From Ectopseudomonas chengduensis (GTDB lineage: Bacteria; Pseudomonadota; Gammaproteobacteria; Pseudomonadales; Pseudomonadaceae), in assembly GCF_015712065.1 (NCBI RefSeq), contig NZ_JACFYZ010000002.1, forward strand, positions 372,001 to 436,000: a stretch of DNA of 64,000 nt, given 5' to 3'. The notes beneath the pieces were generated by a model. That model was given only the letters and a program-made list of their open reading frames with translations. It was not told the DNA's origin and did no database searches. Both the position numbers and the translations under genes were made by a program. Positions 1 through 8,959 of this stretch are shown here, piece after piece; within the stretch, counting starts at the first letter, position 1; each line of letters begins with the position of its first letter.

Positions 1-2714
1 TCAGTCTGGCATCCGGTGCCATCGAGCGTGCCTGGCAGCTCGGGCCGCAACTGCTGGCGCAGGCTCCCGATGATTTCGAGTTGATGGCTGAACTGGCACG
101 CCTGGCAGAATGGACCGGGCATACCCAGCAGGCATTGAACTACTGGGTACAGATGCTCGCTCATCAGGAAGACCCGGCAATGCGTGAGCGCGTCTGGCGC
201 TACGCATTGCAGCTGTTCGATTTCGATCAGGTGGTCAGTACGCTCTCGGCCATCGACCGTCAGCGGCAGATGACGGATCAGGAGGTGGACACGCTGGTAT
301 ACAGCCATGAGGTCCGTGGTACTCCTGAAGATGCGGAGTCCTGGCTACGGGCTTATCTGCAGCGCTACCCCAATCATCTGTTTGCTCGCAAGCGCCTGCG
401 CATGCTGCTGGAGAACACCCAGCAGCTCGACAAGGAGGCTGAGCTCTGGGCCAGCATGGCTGAGCGCACGAGCCTGACCACCGAAGATCGTATCCGCTGG
501 GCCAAGGTGCATTGGAACCTCTTTCAGGCGGATCAGGCCTGGGCGGTACTGACCGACGTGGATGCGAGCAAGGTGGATGATCCCGAATACTGGCAGTTGC
601 GCGCTGACCTTGCCTGGAAACTCGAGCGGAATGCCGACGTTCGCGCGGCCTACGAGCGGCTGGTCAGCCTCGACGTGCCGTTGGGCCGGGATGATGAAGA
701 TCGCCTGATACGCATCTACTGGGACAAAGAGCCGCGTCGCGCTCTGCAGGTCCTCGTCGAAAGTTGGCGGCGTACCGGCAGAGTGGCGCGGTTGACCGTG
801 GCATTGCAACTGGCCGAGACCTTGCGTGACTGGGATATGCTCAGAGCGCTGCTGGCTGAGGCAGAGCAGTCGCCAGCGGGCCGTGGCAGTTCGCAGTACT
901 GGCTCGCCCGTGCCGCGCTCGCCGCCCAGGACGGGCAATACGAGCAGGCCAGCGCGTTCTACAAGCAGGCCCTGGCCCAGTTCCCGGAAGACAACCTGGT
1001 GCGTCAGCGCATGCTCTGGTTCTACATCGACAATGCCCAGCGCGATGTCCTCGCTGCGCTGCTGCCGCAATGGCGCTCACGGGCTGTGGCTGACAGTCGT
1101 TTGTGGCTGCCCTATGCGACCGGTCACATGATGCTCAACAACACAGGCGAGGCCTTGCTCTGGTTCCGCCAGCACCTCAAGTCAAATCCATCAGATCGTC
1201 TGGCGCTGGCTGCTTACGCCGATGCTGCCGAGGCTGCGGGTTATGCCGACCTGGCCTGGCGCCTGCGTCGTCAATTGCTCAAGGATATGGACCGCACGCG
1301 CATCATCGCGACGCCGGAAGGTTATGCCATGTACCTGCGCCTGCTCGCGGGTAGCCAGGGCTCGCTGGTTTCGCTGGCGCAGGCCAGGCAGTTGTGGAAC
1401 GGCGAGCAGGCGACGCTGCAACTCTGGTTCGAACATTTCCTCGAGCGGCTGGACGCGGGCAACCAGGCGGCGCTCAAGGACGACTGGCTGGCTTGGGGGG
1501 CTGCACGCGGCCTTGAACCTGGCAATTACGATCAGATTCAGCAGGCGCTACGCAGCGATAACCGTGAACAGATGCAGCGTCTTCTGCAGCGCGGTGGCCT
1601 GGACGTAGCACATCAGGTCGAGGTTCTCGCTCGCCTGGGGCATGACGGCGAGGCATTGGCCACTGCGCTCAGCGCCCAGGGTGACGAGCAGCCGGTGTCC
1701 ATTCGCCAGCAACTGCTCTATCAGGCTACCGGCATGCTGGAACGCTCACCGCAGGGTATCCAGCTGGGTTGGCACAAGATGGACTTCGGCGACCTGGATA
1801 TCTCCGGGCCTCGCTTGCGCGTCGCGCGCAATCTGGGCGACGACTGGTATGCCGATCTGCAACTCGACCAGATGCGCTATGACAGCGCCAACCTGGACAG
1901 CGCGGTGATGGGCAACGAGCGCAATCTCAAGCTGCATACCCGTCGAGAGCTGTCCGATGGCGACCTCAGCCTGTACCTCGACAGCAGTCTGCGCGATGAC
2001 GATGATCGCCATGGCCTGGGCGTCGAGCGGACCTGGCGTCTGAGCTCGCGCGACGAACTGGGCATCGCCGTGGATTGGCACCGGCAGGCCGATGACACCG
2101 GGCTGTTGCGCGCCCTGGGTATGCGTGACGGCCTGGGCCTGAGAGGTCAGCACGGCTTTTCCGCGCGTGACCAGCTGAGCTGGTCGATCACGCACAGCCG
2201 CTACAGCTCGAGAAGCGGCGATGCGCTCGGCACTGGCAATGGCGTATCCGTCGAGTGGGGGCACATGCTGTTCTTCGACGATCCTTCCTGGCTCCTGCGT
2301 ACCGGCCTCGATTACCAGAAGAACAGTGTCGAGAGCGAGGTTCCCAGTGAGCTTCTGAGCGCGAACGGAGGTGCCTACATACCCTTCGATACCACGCCGG
2401 GGGCGACGATCCTGGGCGAGGAGCTCATGCAGGATCGTTACGGCCAGGTGTACGTCGCCAGCACCTGGCGCCGAGGCTTCCCCGGCGCACTGAATCGAAC
2501 CCGTCCACAGTTCACCTGGATGGTCGACACCATTGCCGGCTGGCAGTGGACGGAAAAGCAGTTCAACTACGGCATCAACCTGGGCGTTGGCGTCGAGTTG
2601 TTCGGTGATGACGAGTTGGCTGTGACCCTCGGCTATCAATCCGCTCCCCGTGGTGGAGAGGGTGATGCCGGCGGGTCCATGGGTATTACCTACAGCACCC
2701 GCTTTGGGCGCTAA
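1..2714 (+). CDS. pelB: PelB, Pel polysaccharide outer-membrane porin/TPR scaffold (5' truncated by window)
   Basis: The reading frame is already open at base 3, so the start lies upstream and about 900 C-terminal residues are present; full PelB proteins are near 1190 residues. The first two thirds is helical and TPR-like (repeated patterns such as YWLARAALAAQDGQYEQA and YWQLRADLAWKLERNADVRA), and the last about 300 residues are rich in alternating beta-strands ending in an aromatic-poor but barrel-like tail. In the family the periplasmic TPRs bind PelA and help modify and guide the polymer, and the barrel exports Pel across the outer membrane. It is the first of six consecutive pel genes; pelC follows after 27 bases. 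Identification rests on fold pattern plus the unmistakable pelCDEFG order downstream. Confidence 0.93.
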   Translation, partial: SLASGAIERAWQLGPQLLAQAPDDFELMAELARLAEWTGHTQQALNYWVQMLAHQEDPAMRERVWRYALQLFDFDQVVSTLSAIDRQRQMTDQEVDTLVYSHEVRGTPEDAESWLRAYLQRYPNHLFARKRLRMLLENTQQLDKEAELWASMAERTSLTTEDRIRWAKVHWNLFQADQAWAVLTDVDASKVDDPEYWQLRADLAWKLERNADVRAAYERLVSLDVPLGRDDEDRLIRIYWDKEPRRALQVLVESWRRTGRVARLTVALQLAETLRDWDMLRALLAEAEQSPAGRGSSQYWLARAALAAQDGQYEQASAFYKQALAQFPEDNLVRQRMLWFYIDNAQRDVLAALLPQWRSRAVADSRLWLPYATGHMMLNNTGEALLWFRQHLKSNPSDRLALAAYADAAEAAGYADLAWRLRRQLLKDMDRTRIIATPEGYAMYLRLLAGSQGSLVSLAQARQLWNGEQATLQLWFEHFLERLDAGNQAALKDDWLAWGAARGLEPGNYDQIQQALRSDNREQMQRLLQRGGLDVAHQVEVLARLGHDGEALATALSAQGDEQPVSIRQQLLYQATGMLERSPQGIQLGWHKMDFGDLDISGPRLRVARNLGDDWYADLQLDQMRYDSANLDSAVMGNERNLKLHTRRELSDGDLSLYLDSSLRDDDDRHGLGVERTWRLSSRDELGIAVDWHRQADDTGLLRALGMRDGLGLRGQHGFSARDQLSWSITHSRYSSRSGDALGTGNGVSVEWGHMLFFDDPSWLLRTGLDYQKNSVESEVPSELLSANGGAYIPFDTTPGATILGEELMQDRYGQVYVASTWRRGFPGALNRTRPQFTWMVDTIAGWQWTEKQFNYGINLGVGVELFGDDELAVTLGYQSAPRGGEGDAGGSMGITYSTRFGR

Positions 2715-2741
2715 GCAAGGATTCTCAAAGGAGGAATGACG

Positions 2742-3260
2742 ATGCAAATCATCCGTTGCCTGACCCTGGTGGTCATTGCAGCACTCGCGACCGGGTGCTC
2801 GAGCTTCACCCGCGAAAGTGGCCAGACGCTGCCGCGCAACGCCTCCTGGGGCGTCGCGCCACTGATCAACTACGCCCAGACTCCGCAGGCCGGTGAGCGC
2901 GCCGAGCAGATCCTGATCAGCATCCTGGCGGAAGAGGGCGTGCGTCCGCTCATGTATCCCCAGGCGCCGCGTCAGGACCTGTTGTTGCAGGACGATCGTG
3001 AGCGCCAGATCCAGGCTCTCGACTGGGCGCGCCAACAGCGTCTGGCTTACGTGATCACCGGTAGCGTCGAGGAGTGGCAGTACAAGAATGGCCTCGATGG
3101 CGAACCCGCTGTGGGCGTCAGCCTGCAGGTGCTGGAGCCGGCGACCGGCCGCGTGGTCTGGAGCTCGAGCGGCGCCCGTGCGGGTTGGTCGCGCGAGAGT
3201 CTGGCGGGGGCGGCGCAGAAGGTGCTGCGTGAGCTGGTCGGTAACCTCGACTTCGAGTAA
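2742..3260 (+). CDS. pelC: PelC, outer-membrane lipoprotein of Pel export
   Basis: A 172-residue lipoprotein. The signal peptide ends in a lipobox (LATGC) with Cys19 as the lipidated residue. I chose the second ATG because an AAAGGAGG ribosome site sits 7 bases before it, whereas the ATG at 2736 abuts that site; the resulting length equals that of characterised PelC. In the family PelC forms a dodecameric ring on the periplasmic face of the outer membrane, with an acidic inner face that funnels the cationic Pel polymer to PelB. It lies between pelB and pelD in the usual order; its stop is followed within 5 bases by the pelD start. Confidence 0.95.
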   Translation: MQIIRCLTLVVIAALATGCSSFTRESGQTLPRNASWGVAPLINYAQTPQAGERAEQILISILAEEGVRPLMYPQAPRQDLLLQDDRERQIQALDWARQQRLAYVITGSVEEWQYKNGLDGEPAVGVSLQVLEPATGRVVWSSSGARAGWSRESLAGAAQKVLRELVGNLDFE

Positions 3261-3265
3261 TGACG

Positions 3266-4633
3266 ATGCAGTCTGCCCACAAGGATTTCATTCTTGCGCC
3301 GAGGGCCAGTGGCCGTGTTTCCTGGTGGGAAACCTGTCTGCTGAGCCTCCTCGCCCTAGGTTTCGGCTACTGGCTATCGCCGGACGACCCCCTGCTCGTG
3401 GTGGCGTCGTTCCCCTGGATGATTCTCGTACCGATCCTGCTCGGCGTTCGTTACGGATTCCTGCAGGGGCTGTTCAGCGCCGCATTGCTGATTGCTGCGC
3501 TGTTCGTGTTTCGGCTGTCGGGGTGGGCGCTCTATCTGGACATCCCGGCGTCCTTCATCGTCGGCATGTTGCTCTGCAGCATGCTGGTCGGAGAGTTCCG
3601 CGACATCTGGGAACGCCGCCTCGAGCGGCTCAGTCTGGCCAACGAGTATCGCCAGCTGCGGCTCGATGAATTCACCCGTTCCCACCATATCCTGCGTATC
3701 TCGCATGATCGCCTGGAGCAACGCGTAGCGGGCAACGACCAGAGTCTGCGCAGCTCACTCCTGAGCCTGCGCGAACAGCTGCGTGCCTTGCCTGGTGATC
3801 GCGACGCCCTGAAGACCCTGGCCGATACGGTCATCTCCCTGCTTGCCCAATACGGCTCGTTGCGAGTGGCGGGGCTCTATCGGGTCACGGACAACGCTCA
3901 AGTCGACCCTAGACCTTTGGCCACGCTGGGGGAAATGGGCGAACTGAACGGCAACGATGTGCTGTTGCGCCAGTGCCTGCAGCGCGGTGAGTTGGTCAGT
4001 GTGCGCTCCGAGGTGCTGGATCGTGGCGAAGGCGTCCGGCATTCCGCGTTGCAGGTCTGTGTGCCGCTGATCGATACCGAAGACCGCATTCTGGCCGTGC
4101 TGGCGATTCAGCAGATGCCGTTCTTCATGTTCCATGAACGCAGTTTCAGCCTGCTGGCAATTCTCGCCGGGCACATTGCCGATCTGTTGATGAGCGATGC
4201 GCAGGCTCTGCAACTGCCGGATGCCGATGCCCAGCACTACTCGCAATTGCTCAAGCGCTCGCTGTCCGATGCGCGCGACCACGACCTGCCGGCCAGCCTG
4301 TATGCGTTCGAACTCTCCGAGGAAAATGGAGAAGAGGTTCAGCGTCTGCTGGAAGGCAGCCAGCGCGGTCTTGATGTCCAGCTCAAGGTCATCAACGGTC
4401 GCGGCAGTCGCCTCGTGCTGGTGCTGCTGCCGCTGACCTCGGGTGAGGGCGCGCAGGGATACCTGGTGCGTATCCGGCAGCTTTTCGCAGAACGCTTTGG
4501 CCAGGGCCGAGATCTTGATTCGCTGGGTGTGCAGACGCACCAGTTCCTGTTCGAGGGCGGTGATGAGCGGGATGCATTGAGACACTTCCTCTTCAACGAG
4601 TGCGCATTGAATGATCAGCAAGTGGCTGTTTAG
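3266..4633 (+). CDS. pelD: PelD, inner-membrane c-di-GMP receptor for Pel synthesis
   Basis: 455 residues. About four membrane segments (roughly residues 20-110) are followed by a coiled-coil linker, a GAF domain (about 160-310) and a degenerate GGDEF domain. Using the ATG at 3266, the inhibitory-site motif RGLD falls exactly at R367-D370 and a further arginine (in YLVRIRQ) at R402, the numbering known for the c-di-GMP-binding residues of P. aeruginosa PelD; this supports that start over the ATG at 3260, which overlaps the pelC stop. There is no active-site GGDEF motif, as expected for a receptor rather than a cyclase. It should activate the PelF synthase complex when c-di-GMP is high. Its 3' end overlaps pelE by 23 bases. 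Confidence 0.95.
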   Translation: MQSAHKDFILAPRASGRVSWWETCLLSLLALGFGYWLSPDDPLLVVASFPWMILVPILLGVRYGFLQGLFSAALLIAALFVFRLSGWALYLDIPASFIVGMLLCSMLVGEFRDIWERRLERLSLANEYRQLRLDEFTRSHHILRISHDRLEQRVAGNDQSLRSSLLSLREQLRALPGDRDALKTLADTVISLLAQYGSLRVAGLYRVTDNAQVDPRPLATLGEMGELNGNDVLLRQCLQRGELVSVRSEVLDRGEGVRHSALQVCVPLIDTEDRILAVLAIQQMPFFMFHERSFSLLAILAGHIADLLMSDAQALQLPDADAQHYSQLLKRSLSDARDHDLPASLYAFELSEENGEEVQRLLEGSQRGLDVQLKVINGRGSRLVLVLLPLTSGEGAQGYLVRIRQLFAERFGQGRDLDSLGVQTHQFLFEGGDERDALRHFLFNECALNDQQVAV

Positions 4634-5600
4634 CGGCGCTGCGCTGCTTGAAGTCGGGAGTTGGGCCAGTGCGGTCAGCGATCTCCCGATTCATCAGGCC
4701 GCGTTGCTCTATGCCTCCGCGCATGGTCTGGGTAGCGCGATGCTGGCTGCCGGGATCTGGCTGCTGCTGCCGCGCCGCTATCGTTACCCCTTGCCTTGGA
4801 GCCTGCTGTTCATTTTCAGCGTCTCGTTCTTCATCCCCTTGATCGGCATGATCGGCGTGGCACTGGCGTTGTTTCCGGCCCTCTACTTGCCGCGCAAGCG
4901 CAGGGTGCAGTCCTGGGAGGCCACCGCCGTTCCCGAGCTGCCTTTTCGACCGCGTGAGCGCAAGCAGGAGTTGATGTTCAGTGATGGCGGCCTTCAGGAC
5001 GTGTTGCGTCATGCGCGTGATCCCGACCAGCGCCTGACGGCGATCTTCGCCACACGACGCATGCGCAGCAAGGAGGCCATCCCGATTCTCAAGCTGGCGC
5101 TGCGCGATCCATCTGACGATGTGCGTTTGCTGGCCTACTCGATGCTCGATCAGCGTGAAAGCCGAATCAACCAGCGTATCGAACGCGCTCTGGCAGATAT
5201 GGAGAGCGCCAGCACGGATCGCAAGTTCGCCCTGCATGGGCAACTGGCGCGTTGGTACTGGGAACTTGCCTATGTCGGCCTGGCTCAGGGCAGTGTTCTG
5301 GAGCACGTGCTGCAGCAGGCTTGGAGCCATGTGGTGGCGGCGCTGCAAGGCAACTCGGGTGGCGAGCTGCACTTGCTGGCCGGGCGTATCGCCATGGAAC
5401 AGGGCAATCTCGATGAGGCGTTGGCGCAGTTCGACCAGTCGGCGCAGGCCGGGATGGATGCGGTGCAGTTGGCGCCATATCGGGCCGAGATCGCGTTTTT
5501 GCGGCAACGCTATGAGGAAATTCCAGACATGCTGGCGACGATGCCGGCCGAGCTGTTGCAACGTCCCCCCTTCGCGGCCTTGGCAAGATACTGGTTATGA
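4611..5600 (+). CDS. pelE: PelE, inner-membrane TPR protein of the Pel synthase complex
   Basis: 329 residues. Hydrophobic segments near residues 5-25, 35-55 and 62-92 are followed by a cytoplasmic helical region with HEAT/TPR-like repeats (for example HLLAGRIAMEQGNLDEALAQF). In characterised systems PelE joins PelD and PelG in a membrane complex that recruits the soluble glycosyltransferase PelF. It starts 23 bases inside pelD and ends 4 bases inside pelF, so translation is coupled on both sides. Sequence alone would make this a hypothetical TPR protein; position in the operon and the length close to that of known PelE make the call secure. Confidence 0.92.
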   Translation: MISKWLFSGAALLEVGSWASAVSDLPIHQAALLYASAHGLGSAMLAAGIWLLLPRRYRYPLPWSLLFIFSVSFFIPLIGMIGVALALFPALYLPRKRRVQSWEATAVPELPFRPRERKQELMFSDGGLQDVLRHARDPDQRLTAIFATRRMRSKEAIPILKLALRDPSDDVRLLAYSMLDQRESRINQRIERALADMESASTDRKFALHGQLARWYWELAYVGLAQGSVLEHVLQQAWSHVVAALQGNSGGELHLLAGRIAMEQGNLDEALAQFDQSAQAGMDAVQLAPYRAEIAFLRQRYEEIPDMLATMPAELLQRPPFAALARYWL

Positions 5601-7123
5601 GTGAGAAATCCGCTGTTCCCGACGTGCAGAGCGTCGATGTCTGCCTGTTGCTCGAGGGAACTTGGCCCTATGTGCGCGGGGGCGTGTCGAGCTGGATCAA
5701 CCAGCTGATCCTGGGGCTGCCTGAGCTGACTTTCTCGGTGCTGTTCATCGGCGGTCAGAAGGAGGCCTACGGCAAGCGCCATTACGCCATCCCGGACAAC
5801 GTGGTGCACATTCAGGAGCATTTCCTCGAAGACTCCTGGAGTTCGATTCCCACCACCAGTACCCGTGCGAGCGCAGAGCTGGCCGAGCTGATGCTGGATG
5901 TGCACCGTTTCCTGCACAACCCGGAGGAACCCAGCGCTGAGCAGGGCGATGCATTCGTCGATACCCTGGCTGCCGGGCGCATCGGCCGTGAGGCCTTCCT
6001 GCAAAGTCGTGCCAGCTGGGATGCCATCGTCGACGGCTATACCCAGCATTGCGCTGATCCGTCGTTCGTCAATTACTTCTGGACGCTGCGCTCCATGCAG
6101 GCGCCGCTGTTCATGCTCGCTGAGGTTTCCAGAACGCTACCGCGCGCGCGCATGCTGCATTCCATCTCTACTGGGTATGCGGGCATGTTGGGCAGCGTCC
6201 TGCAGCGCCGTTGGGGCTGTTATTACCTGCTCAGCGAGCACGGCATCTATACCAAGGAACGCAAGATCGATCTGGCGCAGGCGGGCTGGATCGCCGAAAG
6301 CCCCGACGAGCGCCTGAGCACCGGCCTTGATGCGGAGGTCAGCTACATCCGCAGATTGTGGATCCGCTTCTTCGAACGTATCGGGCTGATCACCTACCGA
6401 TCTGCACACTCCATCATCGCGCTGTACGAAGGCAACAGGCGGCGTCAGGTTCTCGATGGCGCTCCCGAGGAGCGCACGCGGGTCATCCCCAATGGCATCG
6501 ATCTGGCCAGTTGGGATCAGGCGCTGCTCAGCCGGCCAGAAGGCGTGCCGCCGGTGGCCGGCCTGGTTGGCCGGGTGGTACCGATCAAGGATGTCAAAAC
6601 CTTCATCCGCGCCATCCGTGGTGTGGTCAGCGTCATACCCGAAGCCGAGGGCTGGATCGTGGGTCCGGAAGAAGAAGATCCGGATTACGCGGCCGAGTGC
6701 CATAGCCTGGTGGCCAGTCTGGGGCTGCAGGACAAGGTGCGTTTTCTCGGCTTCCGCCAGGTGCGCGAAGTCGTACCGCAGCTGGGCGTTATGGTGCTGA
6801 CGTCGATCAGCGAGGCGCAGCCGCTGGTGGTGCTCGAGGCCTGGGCCGCCGGCACGCCGGTGGTGACCAGTGATGTCGGCTCGTGTCGCGAGCTGGTCGA
6901 AGGCTCCACGGAGGAGGATCGCCAGCTTGGCTCGGCGGGGGAGGTAGTGGCCATCGCCGACCCGCAGGCCACCTCGCGCGCCATCCTCTCGCTGTTACGC
7001 AATCCCGAGCGCTGGAAGGCGGCCCAGGCCGTCGGCCTGGAGCGTGTGCGACGTTACTACACCGAAGAACTGATGCTCGCGCGCTATCGCGAGTTGTATC
7101 GCGAAGGCACGGAGAGCGCGTAA
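5597..7123 (+). CDS. pelF: PelF, GT4-type glycosyltransferase that polymerises Pel
   Basis: 508-residue soluble protein with no signal peptide. The N-terminal half has the PelF-specific opening (LLLEGTWPYVRGGVSSW); the C-terminal half is a GT-B fold with the EX7E motif at E406 and E414 (in SEAQPLVVLEAW) and the GT4 phrase RVIPNGID. In the family it adds nucleotide-activated N-acetylhexosamine units to the growing partly de-acetylated Pel chain, working with membrane partner PelG and the c-di-GMP receptor PelD. Start and stop overlap pelE (4 bases) and pelG (TAATG). No disrupted motif was seen. Confidence 0.97.
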   Translation: MSEKSAVPDVQSVDVCLLLEGTWPYVRGGVSSWINQLILGLPELTFSVLFIGGQKEAYGKRHYAIPDNVVHIQEHFLEDSWSSIPTTSTRASAELAELMLDVHRFLHNPEEPSAEQGDAFVDTLAAGRIGREAFLQSRASWDAIVDGYTQHCADPSFVNYFWTLRSMQAPLFMLAEVSRTLPRARMLHSISTGYAGMLGSVLQRRWGCYYLLSEHGIYTKERKIDLAQAGWIAESPDERLSTGLDAEVSYIRRLWIRFFERIGLITYRSAHSIIALYEGNRRRQVLDGAPEERTRVIPNGIDLASWDQALLSRPEGVPPVAGLVGRVVPIKDVKTFIRAIRGVVSVIPEAEGWIVGPEEEDPDYAAECHSLVASLGLQDKVRFLGFRQVREVVPQLGVMVLTSISEAQPLVVLEAWAAGTPVVTSDVGSCRELVEGSTEEDRQLGSAGEVVAIADPQATSRAILSLLRNPERWKAAQAVGLERVRRYYTEELMLARYRELYREGTESA

Positions 7124-8493
7124 TGGCGGGTATAGGCTTTGAACTGAGGAAGATCCTGTCCAAGGACTCCTACACCTCGACGATGCGCGCCTACCTGTAT
7201 GCCGGCCTGATCAGTTCCGGCCCGTGGGTGTTGTCGATCATCAGCGTGATGCTCATCGGCGTGCTGAGCCTGGGGGCGGTGCTGCCGGAAACGCTGATCG
7301 GTCAGTTCCTGGTCACCGTGACCTACCTGATGGCAACGTCGCTGATCCTCACCGGCGGGCTGCAGCTATTCTTCACCCGCTTCGTTTCCGATCGGCTGTT
7401 CGAACGGCGCCTGGACCTGATCCTGCCCAACCTGGTGGGCATACTGCTGCTGGTGACTATTGTCTCGGGGCTGCTGGCGATCTGTGTGCTGGGCTTGCTG
7501 TTCGATCAGTCGTTTTCCTATCGACTGCTGGTGATGGCCAACTTCGTGGTGCTGTGCAACCTGTGGCTGGTGATCATCTTCCTGTCCGGGATGAAGGCCT
7601 ACAACCGCATCCTCGGGGTGATGTTCCTCGGCTACTCGCTGATGGTCGCCTCGGCCTATCTGCTGCGCTTTCTCAATATCGACGGCCTGCTGTTGGGCCT
7701 GCTGATCGGTCACTCCAGCCTGCTGTTCATCTTCCTCTTCGACATCCTTCGCGAGTACCCGGCCGAGCGCCTGGTCGCGTTCGATTTCCTCAAGCGTCGT
7801 CAGGTGTTCGGCAGCCTGCTGCTGACAGGGCTGTGCTACAACCTGGGCATCTGGATCGACAAGTTCATCTTCTGGTTCAACCCCTCGACTTCCGAAGCCG
7901 TGATCGGCCCATTGCGGGCATCGATCCTCTATGACCTGCCGATCTTCCTCGCCTACCTGTCGATCATCCCCGGCATGGCGGTGTTCCTGGTGCGTATCGA
8001 AACCGACTTCGCCGAGTGGTACGAGCGGGTCTATGGCGCGATCCGCGGCGGGGAAACCCTGCAGCACATCGGCTGGCTCAAGGAACAGATGATCCTGGCG
8101 ATTCGCCAGGGCCTGATGGAGATCTGCAAGGTGCAGGGGCTGACCCTGGTTCTGCTGTTTCTGCTCGCGCCGCAGTTGTTGTCCTGGCTGGGCATCTCGC
8201 ACTACTACCTGCCGCTGTTCTATATCGACGTGATCGGCGTGAGCATCCAGGTGGTGTTCATGGCCTTGCTCAACGTGTTCTTCTATCTGGACAAGCGCGC
8301 CATCGTCCTCGAACTCTGCGTTCTCTTCGTCCTGGCGAACGGTGCGTTGACCCTGTTCAGCCAGATGCTTGGCCCGACGTTCTTCGGCTACGGTTTCACC
8401 CTGTCGCTGCTGCTGTGCGTACTCCTCGGGTTGTATCGTCTCAACGAAGCGCTGGACGATCTCGAGTTCGAAACCTTCATGCTCAGCCGCTGA
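7123..8493 (+). CDS. pelG: PelG, multi-pass inner-membrane Pel transporter subunit
   Basis: 456 residues with about 12 hydrophobic segments, resembling the Wzx/MOP flippase superfamily. The start is the ATG overlapping the pelF stop (TAATG), giving MAGIGFELRKIL, the characteristic PelG opening; the frame is open further upstream but only as out-of-frame translation of pelF. PelG is thought to move the polymer across the inner membrane together with PelD and PelE. It is the last gene of the operon: a stem-loop follows and then about 420 bases without genes. Confidence 0.96.
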   Translation: MAGIGFELRKILSKDSYTSTMRAYLYAGLISSGPWVLSIISVMLIGVLSLGAVLPETLIGQFLVTVTYLMATSLILTGGLQLFFTRFVSDRLFERRLDLILPNLVGILLLVTIVSGLLAICVLGLLFDQSFSYRLLVMANFVVLCNLWLVIIFLSGMKAYNRILGVMFLGYSLMVASAYLLRFLNIDGLLLGLLIGHSSLLFIFLFDILREYPAERLVAFDFLKRRQVFGSLLLTGLCYNLGIWIDKFIFWFNPSTSEAVIGPLRASILYDLPIFLAYLSIIPGMAVFLVRIETDFAEWYERVYGAIRGGETLQHIGWLKEQMILAIRQGLMEICKVQGLTLVLLFLLAPQLLSWLGISHYYLPLFYIDVIGVSIQVVFMALLNVFFYLDKRAIVLELCVLFVLANGALTLFSQMLGPTFFGYGFTLSLLLCVLLGLYRLNEALDDLEFETFMLSR

Positions 8494-8507
8494 CGGCGGC
8501 TGGGCAC

Positions 8508-8538
8508 GGCTTTGCGCCTGAGCCGGTGGCGCAAGGCC
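8508..8538 (+). terminator. Stem-loop after pelG, possible pel operon terminator
   Basis: An 11-bp stem (8508-8518 with 8528-8538, one G-T pair) and 9-base loop begin 15 bases after the pelG stop. There is no T-run after it, so it may be a processing or mRNA-stabilising hairpin instead of an intrinsic terminator. Confidence 0.45.
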
Positions 8539-8959
8539 CCGGTTAATCATGGTGCAGTGCGTATTGCCGCTCCTGGTGGTCCGCCGGCCATGCAGGCCCC
8601 CTAGCGAAGGGGGGCATATTCGGTCATTGCTGGGTGATCCCTATCCATACCTGATCTGTTGATCGAACAGGTTCGAGCGCCGAGCCAGCGCCTTGCTGGC
8701 CGGCCCCGTCGTCTGCTGCACCTGCCGCTCTTCTGCGTGATGAATGCGCTCACCTGTTCTACCGGCCCGCCGCGGATTCCCGAAAAAGATTTTCAACTTA
8801 AGCCCGGCTTCTACGTTCGTATGGGAGGACAAAAGGATAGGTTGTCACTTATCATACGTCCTACAACTGCGCAGGCGGTTGTGGATCCCGGCACCGCAGC
8901 CGGGTCTCATTCAATGTCCCGGTGGCGCCTTGTTCGCCATCCACTGACAGGAGAACGCC
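8539..8959. other. Intergenic region pelG to aldehyde dehydrogenase
   Basis: No convincing gene: the short open frames here lack ribosome sites and look like chance frames. The last 130 bases probably hold the promoter of the following dehydrogenase. A weak dyad GTTGT (8841-8845) ... ACAAC (8863-8867) brackets an AT-richer stretch and could be an operator, and a GC hairpin (near 8889-8904) follows. A ribosome site AGGAG precedes the start at 8960. Confidence 0.4.

Noticed and set aside
8841-8867. GTTGT/ACAAC dyad as a GntR operator
   Set aside because: Five-base arms around a 17-base centre are too weak to call without a regulator nearby; listed only as a note in the intergenic region.
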